Notes under the pieces: model-generated
What the model saw: the letters and a program-made list of their open reading frames with translations, nothing else
What the model was told of the DNA's origin: nothing
The model's database searches: none
Assembly: GCF_013149275.1 (NCBI RefSeq)
Contig: NZ_JABGNA010000002.1
Span: 310,001-374,000, forward strand
Length of the DNA stretch: 64,000 bases
Reading direction: 5' to 3'
Source of the DNA: Mucilaginibacter sp. SG564
GTDB lineage: Bacteria; Bacteroidota; Bacteroidia; Sphingobacteriales; Sphingobacteriaceae
Part shown: one piece after another, positions 34,712 to 41,014 of the stretch
Layout of the letters: every line of letters begins with the position of its first letter
How positions within the stretch are numbered: position 1 is the first letter of the stretch
Made by a program: the position numbers and the translations under genes

Positions 34712-34730
34712 TAGTTTTGTAAATAAATAA

Positions 34731-34823
34731 TAGTATCAAGTAGCTAGTATTACGTATCAAGATTTTCTCACTTTCTGTATTGCCTGCAAGTTGTCGTGAT
34801 ACTTGATACTAGCTAATTGATAC
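34731..34823. repeat. Inverted-repeat spacer of TAGTATCAAG units
   Basis: Left arm 34731-34761 (TAGTATCAAGTAGCTAGTAT...) and right arm 34796-34823 (...ATACTTGATACTAGCTAATT) pair over about 28 nt with few mismatches. Same unit family as 22057-22240. The element occupies most of the cdsA-psd spacer, from 19 bp after the stop to 22 bp before the next start. Confidence 0.8.
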
Positions 34824-34845
34824 CCAAACAATAAAACATCGTAAC

Positions 34846-35757
34846 ATGACTTTTCATAAAGAAGGATATACTTCACTGGCCATAACAGTATTGTTTATTT
34901 TTGTATTAAATGCCCTAATACAGTTTTACCTGCCACAGGCACACGCATTAAAATGGATCGTGTACATTTTATCGTTCCTACTGTTTGTAATTATCGTGCA
35001 GTTTTTCCGCAGTCCGTTTTTTGATATTACTACAGACGAAACTACTGTACTTTGCCCTGCCGATGGTAAGGTTGTGGTAATAGAAGAAGCTGACGAAACC
35101 GAATATCTGAAAGACAAACGCATCCAGCTATCCGTTTTTATGTCGCCGGTAAATGTACACGTAAACCGCAACCCAATAGCAGGCGTGGTAAGTTACTTTA
35201 AATACCACAAAGGCAAATACCTGGTGGCCTGGCACCCTAAATCATCAACCGAAAATGAGCGTACTACCGTTGTTGTTCAAAACCGTGAAGGTGTATCGGT
35301 ATTATTCAGGCAGATAGCCGGAGCATTGGCCCGCCGTATTGTATGGTATGTAAAAGAAGGTGATATTGTGGAACAGGGCCAGCAGTTTGGCTTTATTAAG
35401 TTTGGGTCGAGGGTGGACTTATTTTTACCCCTTGGCTCCAAAATACTGGTAAACATTGGCGATGTAGTTAAAGGCGGCCGTACTGTTCTGGCCGAGTTGC
35501 CCAGCGCGTTAACCGCGGTTACCACTGCAGAGGAGCCTGCTATCAAACCGGTATCCATAGAATCGCTAACAGCCTCTGCACCTATTGCAGAACAAATAGC
35601 CGAAGAAGAGCTAACTATAATTGAAAACGAAGCTCATCAAGGCGAATTACCATTGGTAATTGATCATCCTAAAGTCGAAGAGCCTAAAAAGCCAGCAAAG
35701 AAAGCGGCGCCAAAAAAACCCGCTGCAGCTAAAACACCCAAAGGTAAAAAGGAGTAA
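34846..35757 (+). CDS. psd: Phosphatidylserine decarboxylase family protein
   Basis: Pyruvoyl enzyme producing phosphatidylethanolamine, 303 aa. Two N-terminal membrane segments (about 10-25 and 29-48) are followed by the catalytic domain with CPADGKVV near 68-75, FMSPVNVHVNRNP near 101-113 and the self-cleavage site IKFGSRVDLFLP near 185-196, where Gly-Ser is the processing point in this short type of Psd. Residues 225-303 are an extra tail, first acidic, then Lys/Ala/Pro-rich (PKKPAAAKTPKGKKE), absent from most homologues of about 220 aa. It is followed by a terminator. Confidence 0.9.
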   Translation: MTFHKEGYTSLAITVLFIFVLNALIQFYLPQAHALKWIVYILSFLLFVIIVQFFRSPFFDITTDETTVLCPADGKVVVIEEADETEYLKDKRIQLSVFMSPVNVHVNRNPIAGVVSYFKYHKGKYLVAWHPKSSTENERTTVVVQNREGVSVLFRQIAGALARRIVWYVKEGDIVEQGQQFGFIKFGSRVDLFLPLGSKILVNIGDVVKGGRTVLAELPSALTAVTTAEEPAIKPVSIESLTASAPIAEQIAEEELTIIENEAHQGELPLVIDHPKVEEPKKPAKKAAPKKPAAAKTPKGKKE

Positions 35758-35771
35758 TTATTTATTGCGAT

Positions 35772-35795
35772 AAGCCGGTTTATGACCGGCTTTTT
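35772..35795 (+). terminator. Terminator of psd
   Basis: Stem AAGCCGGT/ACCGGCTT with a 5-nt loop followed by TTT. Confidence 0.75.
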
Positions 35796-35807
35796 GTGTT
35801 CTTCCAC

Positions 35808-35895
35808 CTCATTGAGCGGAGCCTGACAATCCCTGATAAAATGAGCCGCTCTGTAATTAGGTGATTCCCATGTCGTTCCTCCTCGCAATGACGCA
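35808..35895. repeat. Dispersed repeat with TCGTTCCTCCTCGCAATGAC core
   Basis: The right half (35866-35893) matches the sequence around 25820-25848 at nearly every base. The left half (TTGAGCGGAGCCTGACAAT) appears to be a degenerate partner. No gene is found in this 281-bp gap apart from the terminators on either side. Confidence 0.6.
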
Positions 35896-35957
35896 TGGAG
35901 AGAAATCAAACATACATATCTCAGGTAAATCAATAAGACAAATAAAATTTTTCCCAT

Positions 35958-35999
35958 AAAAAAGGCCTTCCCGGATAAATATCCAGAAAGGCCTTTTGC
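35958..35999 (-). terminator. Terminator of rplS
   Basis: AAAAAAGGCCTTCCCGGAT and ATCCAGAAAGGCCTTTTGC pair with a small internal mismatch and a 4-nt loop. On the minus strand the stem ends in T6. Confidence 0.8.
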
Positions 36000-36038
36000 A
36001 ATATCAAATACTTTTCCGTTATAAACGGAGAAGGGAAA

Positions 36039-36386
36039 TTAAACTCTTTTTGATTTGATACGGGCTGCTTTACCGGTAAGGGCACGCAGGTAGTATAGTT
36101 TAGAACGACGTACTTTACCTACGCTGTTCACTTCAATTTTATCAATGTTTGGAGAGTTGATAGGGAAGATACGCTCTACACCTATGCCATTTGAAACTTT
36201 ACGAACGGTAAATGTTTCAGTAGTACCAGCACTGTTACGTTGAATAACAACACCTTGATAAAGCTGAACACGTTCTTTATTTCCTTCTCTGATTTTATAA
36301 TGTACACTTACAGTATCACCAGCCTTAAAGGAAGGAAACTGCTTTTTTTCTACTGATTGCTCTTCAACAAATTTTACTAAATCCAT
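36039..36386 (-). CDS. rplS: 50S ribosomal protein L19
   Basis: Large-subunit protein at the 30S-50S interface, 115 aa, the usual length. [13 protein letters not shown] near residues 20-32, [10 protein letters not shown] near 42-51, [19 protein letters not shown] near 58-76 and [21 protein letters not shown] near the end are diagnostic. It is the last gene of the rpsP-rimM-trmD-rplS cluster but is separated from trmD by 224 bp of AT-rich DNA, in which TATAATTG (minus strand, near 36431) is a possible degenerate -7 element, so it may have its own promoter. Confidence 0.97.
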   Translation of the reverse strand: MDLVKFVEEQSVEKKQFPSFKAGDTVSVHYKIREGNKERVQLYQGVVIQRNSAGTTETFTVRKVSNGIGVERIFPINSPNIDKIEVNSVGKVRRSKLYYLRALTGKAARIKSKRV

Positions 36387-36610
36387 GATTTTTAGCTCTT
36401 AAAGCGATTTTTAGCCCGTAAAAATCGGATTGCAATTATAGGGATTTTTTTTAATATATGAAAGTGTATTTTAAAAATTTCCACATTTTGTTTTTTACTA
36501 ACAAAATATGGGTGGTTTTTGGTTGATTTTATTGATTACGAGCGTGGTTAGCAATTATAAAAAATCAAGAAACAATTGTAAAATAGTATTACCTTTTGCT
36601 CTAACTCGAT

Positions 36611-37285
36611 TTACTCCAGCAGATCGGGTCTACGAGCTTTGGTGCGCTCCAAAGCTCGTTCGAAACGCCACTTTTCAATTTCGGGCGTGTTGCCGCTCAG
36701 CAGAATATCGGGCACCTTGTGGCCATTCCAGTCAGCCGGGCGGGTATATACCGGGGCATCGAGCATATCATCCTGGAAGGAGTCGCTCAGGGCTGATGTT
36801 TCGTCACTCAGCACACCGGGTATCAATCGCACCACCGCATCTACTAAAACAGCAGCAGGCAATTCGCCACCCGATAGTACATAATCGCCAATGGAAATTT
36901 CACGGGTTACATAAATATCGCGGATACGCTGATCGATACCTTTATAATGTCCGCATAAAATAATGATGTTGCCTTTGATGGAAAGCTGATTGGCGATAGC
37001 CTGATTTAGTCGCTCACCATCCGGCGACATGAAAATGATCTCGTCATATTCCCGCTCGGCTTTCAATTTTTCAATGCAAGCCGCAAAAGGTGGAATGGTC
37101 ATCACCATACCGCTGCCACCACCGTAAGGATAATCGTCTACGCTTTTTTGTTTACTGGTGGAGTAATCGCGCAGGTTATGCACATAAATTTCGGCGATGC
37201 CTTTTTTTTGGGCACGCTGTAAAATGGAGTGTGCAAACGGACTTACCAACAGATCGGGCAAAACGGATATGATATCAAAACGCAT
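36611..37285 (-). CDS. trmD: tRNA (guanine-N1)-methyltransferase
   Basis: Methylates G37 of tRNAs to prevent frameshifting, 224 aa. The SPOUT knot motifs are clear: [10 protein letters not shown] at the start, [14 protein letters not shown] near 51-64, [11 protein letters not shown] near 86-96, [11 protein letters not shown] near 110-120 and [12 protein letters not shown] near 130-141. The start is the ATG at 37285; the frame extends two codons to a TTG. In most bacteria it follows rimM directly; here three unrelated genes and repeats lie between. Confidence 0.96.
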   Translation of the reverse strand: MRFDIISVLPDLLVSPFAHSILQRAQKKGIAEIYVHNLRDYSTSKQKSVDDYPYGGGSGMVMTIPPFAACIEKLKAEREYDEIIFMSPDGERLNQAIANQLSIKGNIIILCGHYKGIDQRIRDIYVTREISIGDYVLSGGELPAAVLVDAVVRLIPGVLSDETSALSDSFQDDMLDAPVYTRPADWNGHKVPDILLSGNTPEIEKWRFERALERTKARRPDLLE

Positions 37286-37326
37286 GTGCAAATATGCAGA
37301 TTATTGATCGATGTGCTTTAAACAAA

Positions 37327-37407
37327 TTGTCATCCTGAATGAAGTGAAGGATCTGCTATTGAACTGTGCATTACATTGAATAGATCCTTCGTTCCTCAGG
37401 ATGACAA
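37327..37407. repeat. Palindromic dispersed repeat (GTCATCCTGA type)
   Basis: TTGTCATCCTGAATGAAGTG (37327-37354 as a whole arm, ending AAGGATCT) is mirrored at 37382-37407 by AGATCCTTCGTTCCTCAGGATGACAA, with a 27-nt loop. It is the familiar dispersed palindrome of Bacteroidetes intergenic regions. Confidence 0.8.
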
Positions 37408-37427
37408 GTTTTTCTATTTGATTTGTC

Positions 37428-37460
37428 TTGATTCCTGATTCTAATTTCTTGACTCTCTTC
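37428..37460. repeat. Tract of CTTGATTCCTGATTCT units
   Basis: Reiterated TCTTGATT, CCTGATTCT and CTTGACTCT words just downstream of the VOC gene's stop. Related to the tract at 31107-31138. Confidence 0.5.
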
Positions 37461-37461
37461 C

Positions 37462-37851
37462 TTAAATAACTTTTTCAATTATCCACCGGTGGCCAAAAGG
37501 GTCTGTAAATTCACCCTGGCGATAACCGTATTCAAAATCGGTAACGGGCATTACCAGGGTAGCGCCGGCGGCAATGGCCTTGTCAAAAACGGCGTGTACA
37601 TCATCAACCATTAAACCAACGCTAACCGTACCCCCACCAGCGTTCGCAGGCGTTTTGGTGCCGCTAAATTGCGTTACCTCATGAACGTGAAACATAGCGC
37701 CGTCTATAGTAAATTCGGCCACGTGTATGCTGCCATCATCGTTTCGAAGGCAAAAATTTTCGATAGCGTTAAAAGCCTTTTTATAAAAATCAATGCTGGT
37801 TACCCCGTTGGCTATAGCCAGCATGGGTGCAAATGAAGTTTTTGTTTTCAT
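37462..37851 (-). CDS. VOC family (glyoxalase-like) protein
   Basis: This 129-aa protein has the paired beta-alpha-beta fold of vicinal-oxygen-chelate proteins: MLAIANGVTSIDFYKKAF near residues 9-26, then DGAMFHVHEV, a DVHAVFDKAIAAGAT word near 85-99, and YRQGEFTDPFGHRWIIEKV near the C-terminus. It is PhnB-like rather than a classical glyoxalase I. The substrate cannot be inferred. It is the last of three genes inserted between rimM and trmD, starting 11 bp after the HTH gene. Confidence 0.85.
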   Translation of the reverse strand: MKTKTSFAPMLAIANGVTSIDFYKKAFNAIENFCLRNDDGSIHVAEFTIDGAMFHVHEVTQFSGTKTPANAGGGTVSVGLMVDDVHAVFDKAIAAGATLVMPVTDFEYGYRQGEFTDPFGHRWIIEKVI

Positions 37852-37862
37852 TATTGGCTCAT

Positions 37863-38063
37863 TTAATCTTCATCCTCTAATATAAACACTTCCTCAACAG
37901 GTTTTTCAAATATGCGGGCTATTTTTAAAGCCAGCACAGTTGAAGGCACGTATTTATTACTCTCGATGGTATTGATGGTTTGGCGTGATACACCTACCTG
38001 ATCGGCCAGATCGGCCTGCGTAATATTTTTGATAGCGCGCTCTACGCGGATGTTATTTTTCAT
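37863..38063 (-). CDS. Small XRE-type helix-turn-helix regulator
   Basis: A 66-aa DNA-binding protein that is almost only an HTH_3 domain: ITQADLADQVGVSRQTINTI near 15-33, NKYVPSTVLALKIARIF near 36-52, and an acidic tail. It belongs to the YozG-like group that is commonly encoded next to a small membrane protein. Its start overlaps the membrane protein's stop by 4 bp (38060-38063), so the two are co-translated and probably act together. The target is likely its own operon. Confidence 0.9.
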   Translation of the reverse strand: MKNNIRVERAIKNITQADLADQVGVSRQTINTIESNKYVPSTVLALKIARIFEKPVEEVFILEDED

Positions 38064-38974
38064 GACGCCAGCTCCCCCTGTTCTGTTGCTTTGTTGTACT
38101 TCCGTAATATATAGTTAAACCGTATCACAAAGAAAAGCGTAATGGTGCTCAGGTTTATAAACATAAATACCATAAAATCTGTGAAAAATAAAAAGCAATT
38201 AGCTACCAGCAAAATAATATAGTTTGTATATACTGCCAACTGCATTGACTCTAAACGGAGGGTTGCGATAAATTCATCTTCGTTCTTTTCTTTGCTGTAG
38301 GTCCAAAGCAGTAATGCCAATGGTAAAAAAAGCATCATATCTTCCAGAATATCCTCATTAATTCTGTTGCCACTCACCCATTTTATTATAAATGACAATA
38401 ATATCCCCGTCAGCATTACAATAGATACTGATATACCTATTACTTTGAAGGGCTTATAAGGCAAATAAAACAACTTATCAATCTTGTATTCGTTGTTTTT
38501 ACTGTACCGCAGATAATAATACCTGATCACAAAAATAACAAGCGGTGTAAAGAGGTTATATATCCATATGGGCAATATATCTGTAAAAAAATTACTCAGA
38601 ACCCGGACCTGGTTGTTAAAGAAAAAAAGATCGTGTACAAGTGCAACAACCAACCAGACACCGTAAATTAAATAGTTGATTAGTATGGCCCAATATAACG
38701 CATTATAACGCATCCTAACTGTTAGCTCATCTTCTTTTTTTTCTCTAGAGAAAGCAATAAACAACAGCCCCAGCAAAACCAATATCAACGCCAGCTCATT
38801 GGTAAAATTCTCGATTGATGGTACAAACAGGGCATCCTTGTCTCTCAATCGTAATTCAAAACCTGGTATCTTATATTCATGATATAATACAAAATAACCT
38901 AAAACAAATCCTGGTACTGCTAAAAACCACCCCAGCAGCTTAAACTGGTATGGAAATAAGAATCGTGATTTCAT
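38060..38974 (-). CDS. Hypothetical multi-pass membrane protein with internal duplication
   Basis: A 304-aa protein with about eight predicted membrane helices and no recognised family name. Two halves appear duplicated: FSREKKEDELTVRMRYNAL in the first half and YSKEKNEDEFIATLRLESM in the second, each followed by two to three hydrophobic segments. Single-unit proteins carrying the EKxEDE...LR word are often encoded with XRE regulators in Bacteroidetes. The start is taken at ATG 38974 because the in-frame extension to 39037 lies in the spacer. Coupled to the HTH gene by a 4-bp overlap. Confidence 0.8.
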   Translation of the reverse strand: MKSRFLFPYQFKLLGWFLAVPGFVLGYFVLYHEYKIPGFELRLRDKDALFVPSIENFTNELALILVLLGLLFIAFSREKKEDELTVRMRYNALYWAILINYLIYGVWLVVALVHDLFFFNNQVRVLSNFFTDILPIWIYNLFTPLVIFVIRYYYLRYSKNNEYKIDKLFYLPYKPFKVIGISVSIVMLTGILLSFIIKWVSGNRINEDILEDMMLFLPLALLLWTYSKEKNEDEFIATLRLESMQLAVYTNYIILLVANCFLFFTDFMVFMFINLSTITLFFVIRFNYILRKYNKATEQGELAS

Positions 38975-39049
38975 GGTTGTAAAGTTTAATTTACCAAATG
39001 TAAAATAAGCTTTACAAATGTCAAGTATATTTGACAAAATATTTTCAAA

Positions 39050-39077
39050 TAAAAAAGCCAGTGTTATTACAGGCTCT
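39050..39077 (-). terminator. Probable terminator of rimM
   Basis: On the minus strand AAAAGAGCC, a short imperfect stem, and GGCTTTTTT follow the rimM stop. The stem is short (AGCC/GGCT plus two inner pairs), so it may be leaky. If active it isolates rimM from the inserted membrane-protein operon. Confidence 0.5.
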
Positions 39078-39096
39078 TTTATCCTTACTCCAGAAG

Positions 39097-39624
39097 CTAC
39101 CCTTCCAGGTAAACATCCAGCAAACCTTCGGGCAGATCAATATAGATCTCGCCGCCTTCAACATCAATACCTTTTATAATATCCACATTAAGCGGGAACA
39201 TTACCTCCTTATTTTTGTATTGAACAGTGGCTATCAACTGTTGAGGATATTCCTGCACCTCCAATATTTCGCCCAGTTCGCCGTGGGTTTCATCAACTGC
39301 AATAAAGCCTTTTACATCGTTCAGGGTAAATTCGCTCTTTTTCTTTTTGGGTTTTAGCTTGTTGGGTAGGTAGATGTCTTTTTTTACCAGCATGGCTGCT
39401 TTTTCAATAACATCTACATCCTCCAGGTATAAATAGGCATTATTCTTTTGCAGATATTTAATGGAGGCTACAAAGTAAGGAATCAGTTTACCTGCAATAT
39501 CCACAAATAAAGCGTCGAACTTAATGGCATCCAGGCCGTCAAAATCAACGTATATCTGCATCTCTCCTTTAAGGCCCTTGGTTTTTAATATACTACCTAC
39601 CCGGAAACAATCTTCGGTTTTCAT
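39097..39624 (-). CDS. rimM: Ribosome maturation factor RimM
   Basis: 30S maturation factor that works with S19, 175 aa. The N-terminal RimM domain reads RVGSILKTKGLKGEMQIYVDF near residues 8-28, and the C-terminal PRC barrel has LNDVKGFIAVDETHGELG near 101-118 and FPLNVDIIKGIDVEGGEIYI near 141-160. It follows rpsP on the same strand as in the canonical cluster, but a strong hairpin terminator lies between the two. Confidence 0.94.
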   Translation of the reverse strand: MKTEDCFRVGSILKTKGLKGEMQIYVDFDGLDAIKFDALFVDIAGKLIPYFVASIKYLQKNNAYLYLEDVDVIEKAAMLVKKDIYLPNKLKPKKKKSEFTLNDVKGFIAVDETHGELGEILEVQEYPQQLIATVQYKNKEVMFPLNVDIIKGIDVEGGEIYIDLPEGLLDVYLEG

Positions 39625-39638
39625 AAAAAATAGCTTTT

Positions 39639-39673
39639 AAAAACAAAGGCGAAGCTGTTTTGCTTCGCCTTTG
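39639..39673 (-). terminator. Strong hairpin terminator between rpsP and rimM
   Basis: A perfect 12-bp stem, CAAAGGCGAAGC (39644-39655) with GCTTCGCCTTTG (39662-39673), 6-nt loop, followed on the minus strand by T5. It lies 49 bp after the rpsP stop and 15 bp before the rimM start, so most transcripts should end before rimM unless it is an attenuator. Confidence 0.85.
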
Positions 39674-39721
39674 ATGAGAATTGAGAAGTCGGACTTTAAA
39701 TTCCTTACTTCTTCAAAAAAA

Positions 39722-40249
39722 TTATTCTGCGCTTTCAGCAGCGTCTGTTTCAGCAGCAGCTTCTTCGGCCGGAGCTTCTTCTTCTGCAACAGGAGCGTTT
39801 TTAGCAGCAATAGCAGCAGCTTTTTCTTCTTTCTTTTTAGCTTCAGCAGCCAAAGCAGCTTTACGCGCTTCGTCTTTTGCTGATAGTAAGCTGGTTTTTT
39901 TGCCAGTGATCTTACCTTCTTTTTGCTCAGTCCATTCTGCAAATTTAGCTGCAGCTTGTTCTTCGGTTAAAGCGCCTTTTTTAACACCACCTTCTAAGTG
40001 TTTTTTGTAAAGCACACCTTTGTATGAAAGGATAGCACGACAAGTATCTGTTGGCTGGGCACCAGTGTTAACCCATTCTAAAGTTTTGTCGAAGTTAATG
40101 TCGATAGTTGCAGGATTAGTGTTTGGGTTGTATGAACCTAAACGCTCAATGAAACGACCGTCGCGTGGAGCGCGGGCATCTGCTACTACGATGTAGTAAA
40201 AAGGTTTGCCTTTTTTACCGTGTCTTTGCAGTCTGATCTTAGTTGCCAT
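39722..40249 (-). CDS. rpsP: 30S ribosomal protein S16 with long C-terminal extension
   Basis: Small-subunit protein of 175 aa. The S16 core occupies about residues 1-90: [21 protein letters not shown], then [13 protein letters not shown] and [13 protein letters not shown]. The remaining 85 residues are an extension unlike the usual 80-90 aa protein: first a charged region, then an Ala/Glu/Lys-rich tail ending [10 protein letters not shown]. Long S16 tails of this style are known in Bacteroidetes. The repetitive codons create open frames in other phases that are not genes. Confidence 0.97.
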   Translation of the reverse strand: MATKIRLQRHGKKGKPFYYIVVADARAPRDGRFIERLGSYNPNTNPATIDINFDKTLEWVNTGAQPTDTCRAILSYKGVLYKKHLEGGVKKGALTEEQAAAKFAEWTEQKEGKITGKKTSLLSAKDEARKAALAAEAKKKEEKAAAIAAKNAPVAEEEAPAEEAAAETDAAESAE

Positions 40250-40274
40250 TTTTTCTTTTTATGTATTCAACATG

Positions 40275-40298
40275 TCCCCGGAGTACTTTCTGCGGGGA
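40275..40298 (-). promoter_or_regulatory. Hairpin in the rpsP leader
   Basis: TCCCCG/CGGGGA pair around a 12-nt loop in the untranslated leader of rpsP, just after the predicted transcription start. It could be part of an S16 autoregulatory leader; I cannot test a match to any described r-protein leader. Confidence 0.4.
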
Positions 40299-40300
40299 TG

Positions 40301-40308
40301 CAAAGGTA
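40301..40308 (-). promoter_or_regulatory. -7 element for rpsP
   Basis: TACCTTTG on the minus strand fits TAnnTTTG, 51 bp upstream of the rpsP start codon. The -33 region is not clear. Confidence 0.45.
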
Positions 40309-40404
40309 TAAATTATTTGTAATAATTTAAAACCCTTGTAATTAATTATTTATTTAGCCCGAACAAGTTATGGTGTAATTGAAAAAAATCGCAATTTCAG
40401 GCCC

Positions 40405-40947
40405 ATGAGCTTAAATAGAAAACTACGCATAGCTATTGATATGGACGAGGTAATGGCAGATACCATTGCCAAATTTATTACCCTGTATGATGAACGGCAT
40501 CAAACTAAAATATCGCTGGGCGATATGCATGGTAAAGAGTTTAGGGAGATACTCCCACCCCATCTGAGCGCCACCCTCAGGGAATACATCAACGAAAGGG
40601 GCTTTTTCCGTGATCTGCCGGTGATGCCAGACTGCCAGGAAGTGGTGAAAGCATTACATGAAAAGTACGATGTGTACATTGCTTCGGCGGCCATGGAATT
40701 TAAGTACTCATTGGAAGATAAGCTGGATTGGCTTAATGAACACTTCCCTTTTATTTCCTGGACAAATATTATTTTTTGCGGTCACAAGATTTTGGACGTT
40801 GACATCATGATTGATGACCGCATCAAAAATTTTGTCACCTTCAAAGGCCGCAAGCTATTATTTACCTCGCCACATAATCTTTTGATCACCGATTTTGAAC
40901 GTGTAAACAGCTGGAATGAGGTTGCAACTAAATTATTACGTGAATAA
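40405..40947 (+). CDS. 5'(3')-deoxyribonucleotidase-like HAD phosphatase
   Basis: This 180-aa protein belongs to the NT5C family of the HAD superfamily. IAIDMDEVMADT gives the nucleophile Asp12 and acid-base Asp14. DCQEVVKALHEKYDVYIASAA near 77-98 supplies the HAD motif II region, and DIMIDDRIKNFVTF near 132-145 supplies the metal-binding acids. It probably dephosphorylates deoxynucleoside monophosphates in the cytoplasm. It is divergent from rpsP and followed 67 bp later by the PAS gene. Confidence 0.87.
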   Translation: MSLNRKLRIAIDMDEVMADTIAKFITLYDERHQTKISLGDMHGKEFREILPPHLSATLREYINERGFFRDLPVMPDCQEVVKALHEKYDVYIASAAMEFKYSLEDKLDWLNEHFPFISWTNIIFCGHKILDVDIMIDDRIKNFVTFKGRKLLFTSPHNLLITDFERVNSWNEVATKLLRE

Positions 40948-41014
40948 GATGAACAAGTTGTGAAATAAATATCCTATATTTAATTGGTAGCCCCCCTTAC
41001 CATTAATTTATAGT

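Noticed and set aside
39637-39942. Lys/Leu-rich 101-codon frame overlapping rpsP
   Set aside because: It is a shifted reading of the Ala/Glu/Lys-rich tail of S16; the repetitive codons give open frames in several phases.
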